A stretch of 64,000 nucleotides of DNA from Bacillota bacterium (GTDB taxonomy: Bacteria; Bacillota; Clostridia; Oscillospirales; Ruminococcaceae), in NCBI GenBank assembly GCA_023440965.1, contig JAEZRC010000008.1, forward strand, positions 1-64,000, written 5' to 3'. Under the pieces are notes generated by a model. The model saw only the letters and a list, made by a program, of their open reading frames with translations, made no database searches and was not told the origin of the DNA. Position numbers and translations under genes: made by a program. Shown here in pieces: positions 16,788 through 24,596 of the stretch; positions within the stretch are counted from its first letter, which is position 1, and the number at the start of each line of letters is the position of its first letter.

Positions 16788-17459
16788 ATGAAAATGTCAA
16801 AAGGAACATCCACTTTACTAAAGTCTCTCCCAATATTTGCAGTAATATTATTTATAGTTCTGTATATGACATTTGGTAAGAACATTACATTTGACCAGCT
16901 TGTTAATTACACTCCAGAGAACAAACTTCTCGCTACTATAGTGATTATAATAATGTTTGGCCTTAAATCACTAACAGTCTTTTTCCCTATAATGGTTTTA
17001 ATGCTTGTCAGCGGAGCTATCTTTAACACATTTACAGCAATAATTGTAAACACTATCGGTGTAATAGTCTGTATAAGTATACCTTATTTTATTGGTCGCT
17101 TTTCTGGCGGAGAAATGGCAGAGAAACTTATTAACAGGAATAAAAAGCTCAGATTAATATCTGATTATCAGCAGAAAAACAGGTTCTTTTTTTCATACTT
17201 TGTAAGAGTGCTTGGCTTTCTCCCTTGTGATATTGTGAGCCTGTATATCGGTTCAGTGAAAATACCATATCTTATTTATATTTCAGGAAGTATTCTTGGC
17301 TTTATGCCTGGGCTTATTTCAGCAACCATTATTGGTGACAGCATTACAAATCCAAAGTCACCAGCCTTTATAATATCCTGCACTTTTGCTATAATTCTAT
17401 CGGTATTATCTTTTCTTGTATATACTTATATTATAAAAAGGAATAATAAAAAAACATAA
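16788..17459 (+). CDS. TVP38/TMEM64 (DedA-like VTT) membrane protein
   Basis: A 223-residue integral membrane protein with about five hydrophobic helices. Family markers are FP at the start of the core (FFPIMVLMLVSGAIF), the IPYFIGRFSGGEM segment, a pair of re-entrant-like loops, and RVLGFLPCDIVSLYIG. VTT-domain proteins are lipid scramblase or transporter relatives with various envelope roles; the substrate is unknown. It has its own extended -10 promoter and is followed 10 bp later by a second membrane protein gene, with which it likely forms an operon. Confidence 0.85.
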   Translation: MKMSKGTSTLLKSLPIFAVILFIVLYMTFGKNITFDQLVNYTPENKLLATIVIIIMFGLKSLTVFFPIMVLMLVSGAIFNTFTAIIVNTIGVIVCISIPYFIGRFSGGEMAEKLINRNKKLRLISDYQQKNRFFFSYFVRVLGFLPCDIVSLYIGSVKIPYLIYISGSILGFMPGLISATIIGDSITNPKSPAFIISCTFAIILSVLSFLVYTYIIKRNNKKT

Positions 17460-17469
17460 GGAGAGTTTT

Positions 17470-18180
17470 ATGGAAGGTAACCATTCATCGTTTATTGCAA
17501 AGATGATATTGATTATTTTTGCTTGTGCACTTGCTCTGTTCTGGATTATTACAGGTATTATTGATGTAGTTGGAATGAATTCAAGCAAGAATCAGATAAG
17601 AGAAGTTAAACCTGCCGAATTTAAGGAAGGTATGTATTTCAATACATATATAAACGATAACTTCTGTTGTTATGTTGAAGTAAAAAGCAATATAGGAAAA
17701 TTCGGGAACGAATCATACTACTTGGTTCCGTTGTATGATAATGACCATTATATAAGTATTAATGCAAAGGGCAAGTTGAATGATAAAATCAGCAAGCTCC
17801 CTCTTATTTCAAAACATAAAGAAAAGTTTGAGCGAAGCCTGTCTTTAAAGGGAAAAGTAAGAAAACTCGATGATGATGTATATAAGGAACTCAGAAATGT
17901 CTGGGCACAGTTTCTTGAAACAAAGGATGAAAAGAAAATTGACGAGTATGCTATCCCTTATTATATTGATACATCAGCATATAAAACAGCGATTTATAGA
18001 ATTATTGAGGGCGGTATATTAATAATTTTATGTTCAATGATTTTTCTGTATAAAAAGCTTTTAATCAGATATGAATCAAGCAATATAAAAACAAAGCTCG
18101 TTCTATACATAAGTGCAGTATTACTTCTCGGCTTTATCGCTCTGCTGATTATGAATGTTTCTACAATGTTTTCTATATAA
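17470..18180 (+). CDS. Membrane protein of unknown function
   Basis: A 236-residue protein. One transmembrane helix is near residues 10-32, an extracellular alpha/beta region follows (about 40-175), and two helices lie near the C-terminus (about 183-198 and 208-230). The soluble part includes a YYLVPLYDNDHYISI strand and looks like a small folded domain, but I do not recognise the family. The ribosome site is AAGGAGAG, 10 bp after the TVP38-like gene. The shared operon is the only functional hint. Confidence 0.65.
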   Translation: MEGNHSSFIAKMILIIFACALALFWIITGIIDVVGMNSSKNQIREVKPAEFKEGMYFNTYINDNFCCYVEVKSNIGKFGNESYYLVPLYDNDHYISINAKGKLNDKISKLPLISKHKEKFERSLSLKGKVRKLDDDVYKELRNVWAQFLETKDEKKIDEYAIPYYIDTSAYKTAIYRIIEGGILIILCSMIFLYKKLLIRYESSNIKTKLVLYISAVLLLGFIALLIMNVSTMFSI

Positions 18181-18186
18181 GAATTT

Positions 18187-18217
18187 AAAAAGCGACTGGA
18201 TTTATCCAGCCGCTTTT
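18187..18217. terminator. Bidirectional terminator
   Basis: AAAAGCG-CTGGA pairs with TCCAG-CGCTTTT around a TTTA loop, with one unpaired base on each side. It lies between converging genes and has A runs on one side and T runs on the other, so it can end both transcripts. Confidence 0.85.
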
Positions 18218-18221
18218 AAAT

Positions 18222-18848
18222 TTATGTGTTTGCAATAACGATATCGCCAACCATATCAGCAACAACTTCACAAGCATCAAGTGACTTTTCAAAGAAGCTG
18301 TAAATTTGTCTCCAGGCAAGAACCTTAATCGGATCTTTTTCAGTAACATGAAGCTCTCTCATTGAAGAAATATAGAGTCTGTCGCCAGCTTCTTCAATGT
18401 TATTGATTTCAATTATAAAGTCATTTAATGTTTTTGATTTTTTGAAGTTATGGAATTCTTTAAACAGCTTTTCTAATGTTTCGCAGCATTTAATCAGAAG
18501 TTCAAGGAATTCCTTGATGTTTTCTCTCATTTCAGTAATATTATTAATATAAATGTGAATAAGAATATCCTCAATACAATCAATTACATTATCAAGATTC
18601 TCACTTAAGTTCATTATATCATCACGTTCAATAGGCGTGATGAAAGCCTTTACAAGCTCTGAGAATACCTCGTGCTTTTTCTCATCGCCTTTATGCTCAA
18701 TGAGGTGTATTTCATCAAGGCTTGATTGCATGTTGTCTGCATTAAAAGGCTCTAAGACGCTTTTTAGTTTTAAAGCTGCCTCATAGGAAATTGCTGCGCT
18801 TTCGCAGAAGCTGTTATAATAATAATTCTCATTCTTTTTTGCCATCAT
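18222..18848 (-). CDS. PhoU-like (DUF47) accessory protein of Pit transporter
   Basis: A 208-residue all-helical cytosolic protein. E/D-rich helical motifs typical of PhoU/DUF47 include HLIEHKGDEKKHEVF near residue 48 and INNIEEAGDRLYISSM near 150, which bind metal clusters. It lies 16 bp downstream of the pit gene in the usual pit-DUF47 pair, where it probably regulates phosphate uptake. The start is ATG 18848, with a second ATG as the next codon and AAAGGATG upstream. Confidence 0.9.
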   Translation of the reverse strand: MMAKKNENYYYNSFCESAAISYEAALKLKSVLEPFNADNMQSSLDEIHLIEHKGDEKKHEVFSELVKAFITPIERDDIMNLSENLDNVIDCIEDILIHIYINNITEMRENIKEFLELLIKCCETLEKLFKEFHNFKKSKTLNDFIIEINNIEEAGDRLYISSMRELHVTEKDPIKVLAWRQIYSFFEKSLDACEVVADMVGDIVIANT

Positions 18849-18864
18849 AATTCATCCTTTCAAA

Positions 18865-19917
18865 TTAAAAAATCAACAAGAGTAATTTAGCCATACCAAA
18901 TCCTATAATTCCGCAACCAGGGAAGGTCAATATCCATGTTAAAACCATATCTTTAACAACACCGAAGTTTACTGCCGATAGTCTCTTTGTTGCTCCAACA
19001 CCCATTACAGCGGTTGTCTTTGTATGTGTTGTACTTACGGGAATTCCAAAGAGTGATGAAAGCAATAAGCAGGATGCACCAGCAAGGTCAGCACAGAAGC
19101 CCTGATATTTTTCAAGTTTAACCATATCCATACCAACTGCTTTAATAATTTTATATCCACCTATTGATGTTCCGAGAGCCATAACAGCTGAACATAAAAT
19201 CATCATCCATATCGGGAGTGCTACATTTCCTGTTGTGTCTTTTCCGTTTACAAGGAAGACACCAAGAATAAGTACACCCATGAACTTCTGACCATCCTGT
19301 GCACCATGCATGAATGACATTGCTGCTCCGCCGAAAATTTGCCCATATCTGAAGGTAGGATCAGTTTTTCTTCTATCCATCTTTTTACAGATTAAGACTG
19401 TGATTTTTGTGAATACAAAGCCTATCGCAAATCCAAGGAAGGTTGATAGTACAAGTCCATAAAGCACCTTCATCCATTCGCTTCCGTTAACGCCTTTAAA
19501 ACCATTGTGTAGTGCAATAGCAGCACCGGAAAGTCCAGCTATAAGAGCGTGACTTTCACTTGTAGGAATACCGAAGTACCACGCTGCCACCGCCCATACT
19601 ATTATTGCAAACAACGCTGCACATAAGGCTATTATTGCGTCATCCGTTTTTCCATTGAAGTTAACCATGTTTTTAATTGTCATAGCAACGGTTGAGTTGA
19701 AAAGTGTCATAACCAGAACACCAGCAAAGTTAAAAACCGCAGACATCAGTACAGCAATTCTTGGAGACATCGAGCGTGTTGCTACACAGGTAGCAATAGC
19801 ATTTGGGGCATCAGTCCAGCCGTTTACAAAAATAACGCCCAATGTAAGAATTACAGTAATAAGCAGTATTGGGTTTGAAAACAGCTGTTCAAGAAAATAA
19901 GAAAAACTAAGTTGCAT
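18865..19917 (-). CDS. pit: Pit-family inorganic phosphate transporter
   Basis: A 350-residue PiT permease with about ten hydrophobic helices. Both signature regions are present: GWTDAPNAIATCVATRSMSP near the N-terminus and the related GIPVSTTHTKTTAVMGVG near the C-terminus. An extra in-frame GTG at 19926 overlaps the AAGGAAGTG ribosome site, so ATG 19917 is preferred. It imports phosphate, usually as metal phosphate, with protons. The DUF47 gene follows in the same operon, and a sigma-A-like promoter lies upstream. Confidence 0.95.
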   Translation of the reverse strand: MQLSFSYFLEQLFSNPILLITVILTLGVIFVNGWTDAPNAIATCVATRSMSPRIAVLMSAVFNFAGVLVMTLFNSTVAMTIKNMVNFNGKTDDAIIALCAALFAIIVWAVAAWYFGIPTSESHALIAGLSGAAIALHNGFKGVNGSEWMKVLYGLVLSTFLGFAIGFVFTKITVLICKKMDRRKTDPTFRYGQIFGGAAMSFMHGAQDGQKFMGVLILGVFLVNGKDTTGNVALPIWMMILCSAVMALGTSIGGYKIIKAVGMDMVKLEKYQGFCADLAGASCLLLSSLFGIPVSTTHTKTTAVMGVGATKRLSAVNFGVVKDMVLTWILTFPGCGIIGFGMAKLLLLIF

Positions 19918-19969
19918 AATAGTCACTTCCTTTAAAAATAAACTAATTTATTAAATTGTTGACCTTGAT

Positions 19970-19998
19970 AATATAATTATGTGTTGAAAAGATATCAA
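19970..19998 (-). promoter_or_regulatory. Promoter of the pit operon
   Basis: On the minus strand, TTGATA (19998-19993), a 17-bp spacer and TATATT (19975-19970) give a good sigma-A match. The rest of the gap 19999-20103 is AT-rich with nothing I can assign. Confidence 0.6.
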
Positions 19999-20103
19999 GG
20001 CTATATATTAATAAGGCATTATCATAATAATTTAAATTGATAATCTTATTGATATCTGTTGAATATATTCAAATACTTACATTTTAAAACCTGATGATTC
20101 TTA

Positions 20104-20158
20104 AAAATAAAAAAACCTGCCCGCAGACGTATAAATAAATACGCCTGTCAGAACAGGA
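20104..20158 (-). terminator. Terminator of the kdpDE-like operon
   Basis: On the minus strand, CCTGTTCTGACAGGCGTA and TACGTCTGCGGGCAGG form a bulged long hairpin, followed by TTTTTTTATTTTT. It is the only strong terminator between the response-regulator gene and the pit promoter. Confidence 0.7.
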
Positions 20159-20207
20159 AATATATATTATTTTTGATTTTAGTTATTTTAAACTTCCCAA
20201 GTCCCAT
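20148..20207 (-). CDS. Possible 19-codon leader peptide
   Basis: ATG at 20207 is preceded by AATGAGG five bases upstream and opens a 19-residue basic/hydrophobic reading frame whose TGA lies inside the terminator hairpin. The overlap of a short translated frame with a terminator is the layout of an attenuator. Alternatively it is a chance ORF in the operon tail. There is no homology I recognise. Confidence 0.25.
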   Translation of the reverse strand: MGLGKFKITKIKNNIYFLF

Positions 20208-20311
20208 AAAAACCTCATTATAATCTTAATCATATATTTTTATTTTACTAAATATATGTATTAATTACTGTTAAGATAAGTAAAGAATATGTAAAAAAAT
20301 TGTTAAGATGG

Positions 20312-21019
20312 TTACTCTTTTTCTATCATTCTATATCCTACACCCATTTCGGTCACAATATACTGTGGCTCGGCAGGAGTTATTTCAATTTTGCGTCGTA
20401 TATTTGCCATATTGACACGAAGAATCTGATTATCACACTTGAAATTTGGTCCCCATATATTTTTAATTAGGAATTCATAAGTAAGTACCTTTCCTGCATA
20501 TTTTGCAAGAAGTGCAACAATCTTGAATTCGTTCTGTGTAAGATGTGCGTCCTCTCCATTAATAAAAACGTGACGTTTGTCATAATCTACACAAAGCCCA
20601 CCATTAGTGAAAGAGCCTGTCTGAATACTGCCTTCGCTCGCTTCTCGATTATTTACGTGTCTTAAAGCAGTACGGATTCTTGCAAGCAATTCACTTGTTC
20701 CAAAAGGCTTTGTTACATAATCATCAGCGCCAAGGTCAAGTGCAGTTACTTTATCACGCTCGTGTGATCTTGCGGAAACAACAATAATAGGAACAAGTGA
20801 CCATCCACGAACAGATTTAATTATATTTGTGCCATCAATGTCAGGCAAGCCTAAATCAAGAATAACCACATCAGGGCAATGTGAAGTAATCATCATATAC
20901 GCCTCTGCTCCATCCTTTGCACGGATGACATTGTAGTTATTTGCTGTTAGAATAGTTGTCATAAAACTACTGATATTATTTTCATCTTCAACGATAAGGA
21001 CGGTGTACTTACTGGTCAT
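20312..21019 (-). CDS. KdpE-like OmpR-family response regulator
   Basis: A 235-residue regulator. The receiver domain has E11-D12, phospho-acceptor D55 (ILDLGLPD), the Ser of VVSAR and the Lys of TKPFG. The C-terminal half is a winged-helix OmpR/PhoB DNA-binding domain, with LTQNEFKIVALLAKYAGKV and RRKIE. It is closest in feel to KdpE. Its start overlaps the sensor kinase gene by 11 bp, so the two are coupled. No kdpFABC genes lie nearby, so the regulon cannot be read from the neighbourhood. Confidence 0.9.
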   Translation of the reverse strand: MTSKYTVLIVEDENNISSFMTTILTANNYNVIRAKDGAEAYMMITSHCPDVVILDLGLPDIDGTNIIKSVRGWSLVPIIVVSARSHERDKVTALDLGADDYVTKPFGTSELLARIRTALRHVNNREASEGSIQTGSFTNGGLCVDYDKRHVFINGEDAHLTQNEFKIVALLAKYAGKVLTYEFLIKNIWGPNFKCDNQILRVNMANIRRKIEITPAEPQYIVTEMGVGYRMIEKE

Positions 21020-22088
21020 TTATTTTCTCCTCAAGCGGTAGTATAAAGCGTAAAACAGCTCCGCCTGACTTTATGTTTTCAGCGGACATTGTTCCGTTGT
21101 GTGCATTAATTATTGTGTTACATATAGATAAGCCGATACCCATATTTTTTTTCTTGCCATTTTCATTATCATCCCTCTGCTTGAAACATCCATCAAAAAT
21201 GTGTGGAAGTATACTCTGATTGATCCCACAGCCATTGTCAGAAACCTCAAAAACAGCATTTCTATCCTTAGCATAAAGTGATAATTCAATTTTTGTAGCG
21301 TTTTTAGCGTGAAAAACAACATTTTCAAGAAGATTTACGATAACCTGCTCTATAAGAATAGCATCCATTGGAATCATCATTAGCTCATCAGGTATTTTTA
21401 TTTCAACATTATTACAAGGAAATCTGCTTTTGAATTTTGCAACTGAATCTGCAATAACTTCTTCGCAAGCCTCATTCTGCTTTGTTATTTTAGCACCATA
21501 TTCAGCATCAATACGAGTTATATTGAGAAGATTCTCTACCATTCTTATAAGCCAGCCTGCATCCTCTTTAATTTCAGAAAGCAGTTTAAGCCTGTCTTTC
21601 TTATCAAGGAAATCATCATTTTCAATTATAGCAGAGCTTGCGCCGAGAATTGACGTAAGCGGTGTTCGTAAGTCGTGTGAAACAGCGCGAAGAAGGTTGC
21701 TCTTTGTTTTTTCTCGCTCAGCCTCAAACCTAATACTCTCATGCTGCTTAATTTTAGTTGTCAATGCACTTGTTGTAATTGAAACCACAAGCATACAGAT
21801 GATTGTAAAAGGATATCCAGGCATTGTAAAGGGATATGTAAATATAAAGTTTGTAGCAAGTACACAGAATAATGAAGATACTATACCAAATAGGTAACCC
21901 TCCGTACAAACCGATACTAAAAATACAGATAGTATAAAAATCATTGTTACAAATTCAAAACCATTATTACAGAATTTTAGTAAATAACAAGTACCAATTG
22001 ATATTGCAAAAATAAAAAGTGTAATTAATACTGATTTTAGTGAGAACTTAAAGTTTCTGTTAAGAAATCGTTTTATTTTTATTGCCAT
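21009..22088 (-). CDS. KdpD-like sensor histidine kinase (DUF4118 membrane domain)
   Basis: About 359 residues. Four close hydrophobic helices (about 20-105) match the DUF4118 membrane module of KdpD. A HisKA domain with SHDLRTPLTS follows, then a HATPase domain with NLLENVVFHA, DNGCGI and GIGLSIC. The large N-terminal KdpD and UspA cytosolic domains of classical KdpD are absent. ATG 22088, preceded by TTGGGTG, is preferred over ATG 22115, which has no ribosome site. It phosphorylates the overlapping response regulator. Ion or turgor sensing is inferred from KdpD only. Confidence 0.88.
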   Translation of the reverse strand: MAIKIKRFLNRNFKFSLKSVLITLFIFAISIGTCYLLKFCNNGFEFVTMIFILSVFLVSVCTEGYLFGIVSSLFCVLATNFIFTYPFTMPGYPFTIICMLVVSITTSALTTKIKQHESIRFEAEREKTKSNLLRAVSHDLRTPLTSILGASSAIIENDDFLDKKDRLKLLSEIKEDAGWLIRMVENLLNITRIDAEYGAKITKQNEACEEVIADSVAKFKSRFPCNNVEIKIPDELMMIPMDAILIEQVIVNLLENVVFHAKNATKIELSLYAKDRNAVFEVSDNGCGINQSILPHIFDGCFKQRDDNENGKKKNMGIGLSICNTIINAHNGTMSAENIKSGGAVLRFILPLEEKINDQ

Positions 22089-22324
22089 TTTATTCACCCA
22101 AGGTAATTGTAACATAGTATTGAAATAAAATAAAGTCTAATTATGCAAAACCAAATTAAAAAGTTGTTTATTTTGTCATCATCAATGTAAATAAATCGCT
22201 AAAGAAAACCGCATAATATAAAGATTATATAAAGAAGTGATAACTTGTCTTGCCTGTCAAACCTATTTACTTTAATATTATATTGTTATACTTATTTAAA
22301 AAATTAATTAAGCGAGGATATCTA

Positions 22325-23434
22325 ATGGAAATACTTTATGAAAATTTCACTCACATTGAATGGCAACAGATTGTTATGTGGGTTCTCGGCGGATTGCTTA
22401 TTTATCTGGCAATTAAAAAGGATATGGAGCCTGCTCTACTCTTGCCAATGGGCTTTGGTGCTATACTTGTAAACCTACCTTTATCAGGTGCTGTTACTCA
22501 AGGCCACGAGATTGGTGCCCTTGATGTACTGTTTAAAGCTGGTATAGCAAACGAGCTGTTCCCGTTGCTATTGTTCATCGGTATCGGTGCAATGATTGAC
22601 TTTGGCCCATTACTTTCTAATCCGAAGCTTATGATATTTGGTGCGGCAGCACAATTCGGTATATTCTTCACATTGAGCATGGCAACCTTATTTGGTTTTG
22701 ATCTTAAGGATGCTGCTTCAATTGGAATTATCGGTGCAGCAGACGGCCCTACTTCAATATTTGTTTCACAGTATTTTAATTCAAAATATATGGGTGCAAT
22801 AGCGGTAGCGGCATATTCATATATGGCACTTGTTCCTATTGTTCAGCCACCGATTATAAAAGCACTTACCTCAAAAAAGGAACGTTTAATCCGTATGCCT
22901 TATGAACAGAAAAACATCAGTAAGGCAACACGTATCCTTTTCCCGATTGTAGTAACAATGATTGTCGGCTTTATTTCTCCAAAATCAGTTGTGCTTATTG
23001 GCTTTTTAATGTTTGGTAACCTTATCCGTGAATGTACCGTGCTTAATTCTCTTTCAGAAACAGCACAGAAGCAACTTGCAAATCTTATTACACTACTTCT
23101 CGGTCTTACAATAGCAACAAGAATGCAGGCATCTGAATTCTTGACATGGGAGACAATGCTTATTATGGGTCTGGGACTTGTTGCATTCATCTTTGATACA
23201 GTCGGCGGAGTACTATTTGCAAAGCTTCTTAACGTTTTCTTGAAGAATAAAATTAATCCAATGATAGGTGCGGCTGGTATTTCAGCATTTCCTATGTCAG
23301 CAAGAGTTGTACACAAAATGGGACTTAAGGAAGATAACCAGAACTTCCTTCTTATGCACGCAATTGGTGTAAATGTTTCAGGTCAGGTCGCTTCAGTTAT
23401 TGCTGGCGGTATGATTCTGAGCTTGATAGGATAG
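22325..23434 (+). CDS. Na+-translocating decarboxylase beta subunit (OadB/GcdB/MmdB)
   Basis: A 369-residue, highly hydrophobic protein with the conserved IIGAADGPTSIFVS region, which in this family carries the Asp needed for Na+ transport, and a GAAGISAFPMSARVV segment. The start is ATG 22325 after GCGAGGAT; the upstream in-frame TTG at 22250 has no ribosome site. The beta subunit decarboxylates carboxybiotin and pumps Na+ outward. The 47-codon gamma-type gene follows 9 bp later. The carboxyltransferase and biotin-carrier subunits are not in the window, so the substrate (oxaloacetate, methylmalonyl-CoA or glutaconyl-CoA) is undetermined. Confidence 0.92.
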   Translation: MEILYENFTHIEWQQIVMWVLGGLLIYLAIKKDMEPALLLPMGFGAILVNLPLSGAVTQGHEIGALDVLFKAGIANELFPLLLFIGIGAMIDFGPLLSNPKLMIFGAAAQFGIFFTLSMATLFGFDLKDAASIGIIGAADGPTSIFVSQYFNSKYMGAIAVAAYSYMALVPIVQPPIIKALTSKKERLIRMPYEQKNISKATRILFPIVVTMIVGFISPKSVVLIGFLMFGNLIRECTVLNSLSETAQKQLANLITLLLGLTIATRMQASEFLTWETMLIMGLGLVAFIFDTVGGVLFAKLLNVFLKNKINPMIGAAGISAFPMSARVVHKMGLKEDNQNFLLMHAIGVNVSGQVASVIAGGMILSLIG

Positions 23435-23443
23435 GTGATTATA

Positions 23444-23587
23444 ATGCATATTAATGTTGATGGATTTCTTGATACACTGCCGATTATGGCAAAGGGAATG
23501 GCTGGTATCTTCATAGTAACAGCGGTTATAGTGTTGACGATAGTTATATTAAATAAATCATCAGCTTCAAAAAATAGCGAAGAATAA
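23444..23587 (+). CDS. OadG-type small gamma subunit of Na+ decarboxylase
   Basis: A 47-residue single-pass membrane protein with AGGTGAT as ribosome site. The sequence LPIMAKGMAGIFIVTAVIV then a hydrophobic run and NKSSASKNSEE matches the short OadG-type proteins, which have one N-terminal helix followed by a short polar tail. OadG anchors and stabilises the alpha/beta complex. It is translated right after oadB and is followed by a terminator, so the pair is a complete transcription unit here. Confidence 0.8.
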   Translation: MHINVDGFLDTLPIMAKGMAGIFIVTAVIVLTIVILNKSSASKNSEE

Positions 23588-23591
23588 TATT

Positions 23592-23627
23592 CAACAATCC
23601 CGATATAAATATATCGGGATTGTTTTT
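23592..23627 (+). terminator. Terminator of oadBG
   Basis: The arms CAATCCCGATAT and ATATCGGGATTG enclose a short AAAT loop and are followed by TTTTTTT. Confidence 0.92.
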
Positions 23628-23690
23628 TTATTAATATATATTTTAAAATTATATAGTTTAAGATAATGTAGATAAAATTAATTAAATATA

Positions 23691-23719
23691 TTTACAAATG
23701 GTTTACTTAGATGTATAAT
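23691..23719 (+). promoter_or_regulatory. Sigma-A promoter for DUF3592 gene
   Basis: TTTACA (23691-23696), a 17-bp spacer and a perfect TATAAT (23714-23719). Confidence 0.7.
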
Positions 23720-23744
23720 AATAGAAATACATTTGGAGGTATTT

Positions 23745-24488
23745 ATGAATAAAAATATTTTTCTTATTTTCTTTTGCGGAATTTTTGTAGTTGTGGGTAT
23801 AACAATGTCATTTATTTGTCTTAACCAGAAGGACAGTAATGATGATTTTATAAAAAACAGTAAAACAACTCAGGCAACAATAATTGACATAAATACACGC
23901 ATAACAGGTTCAGGCGATGACAGAAAAACCGAACATGATGTTTTTGTAAGTTTTTATGTTGATGAAAAAAAATACGAAGGTGAGATTAATTCATATAAAA
24001 CTGGTATGCACGTAGGTGATAGAATCAAAGTATACTATAACCCTGCCGATCCTGATGATTTTCTAAGCAAATCAGATGCTAATGGGATTATAGTGGGAAT
24101 TATTTTGGGAATTATTTTTGCATTAGTCGGAATGATTCCGATAGTTGTAATGATAGTAAATTCTGTTACAAAAAAAATGATAACACGTAATGGTGAATGT
24201 ATTCAAGCTCAGATTGATGCAGTTCAGATGAATACTATTATCAGAGTTAACGGAAGACATCCTTGGAATATTTATTGTTCTTACTTTGACCCAATGACAG
24301 GCGAAAAGCACTTGTTTAAGAGTAAGAATTTCTACGGTGAATATACCGGTGCTTTTGAACAGGCTGGCATAACTACTATTAATGTTTACATAAAATCAGG
24401 TAATTATAAAAAATATTATGTAGATTATCAGAATGCTATTAATAAGCTTGTATCTTCTAACAAAGTATTTATTCCTGAGAATTATTAA
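23745..24488 (+). CDS. DUF3592-domain membrane protein
   Basis: A 247-residue protein. A transmembrane helix lies near residues 4-24. The following domain has the DUF3592 pattern (ATIIDINTR, VSFYVDEKKYEGEI, GDRIKVYYNPADPDDF). A second helix comes near 107-132, and then a C-terminal soluble domain. The start is ATG 23745 with GGAGGT at 23735-23740; the in-frame TTG at 23733 overlaps that site and is rejected. It is a monocistronic unit with a clear promoter and terminator. The function of DUF3592 proteins is unknown. Confidence 0.8.
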   Translation: MNKNIFLIFFCGIFVVVGITMSFICLNQKDSNDDFIKNSKTTQATIIDINTRITGSGDDRKTEHDVFVSFYVDEKKYEGEINSYKTGMHVGDRIKVYYNPADPDDFLSKSDANGIIVGIILGIIFALVGMIPIVVMIVNSVTKKMITRNGECIQAQIDAVQMNTIIRVNGRHPWNIYCSYFDPMTGEKHLFKSKNFYGEYTGAFEQAGITTINVYIKSGNYKKYYVDYQNAINKLVSSNKVFIPENY

Positions 24489-24502
24489 TAAAACTTTTAA
24501 TT

Positions 24503-24532
24503 ACTGATGTATGAAAATATATCAGTTTTTTA
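24503..24532 (+). terminator. Terminator after DUF3592 gene
   Basis: ACTGATGTAT and ATATATCAGT (one G-U pair) form a hairpin followed by TTTTTT. Confidence 0.75.
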
Positions 24533-24596
24533 TTTATGTTTTAAAACCAATAAAAATAAGATATAATATAAATATAATTAAATCTCAGGAGGGCTT

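Noticed and set aside
21430..21897. 155-codon plus-strand frame opposite the sensor kinase
   Set aside because: Antisense to the HisKA and membrane coding region; no start site and no family.
22116..22324. Riboswitch or attenuator before oadB
   Set aside because: The region is AT-rich with no convincing paired stems or terminator; nothing supportable was seen.
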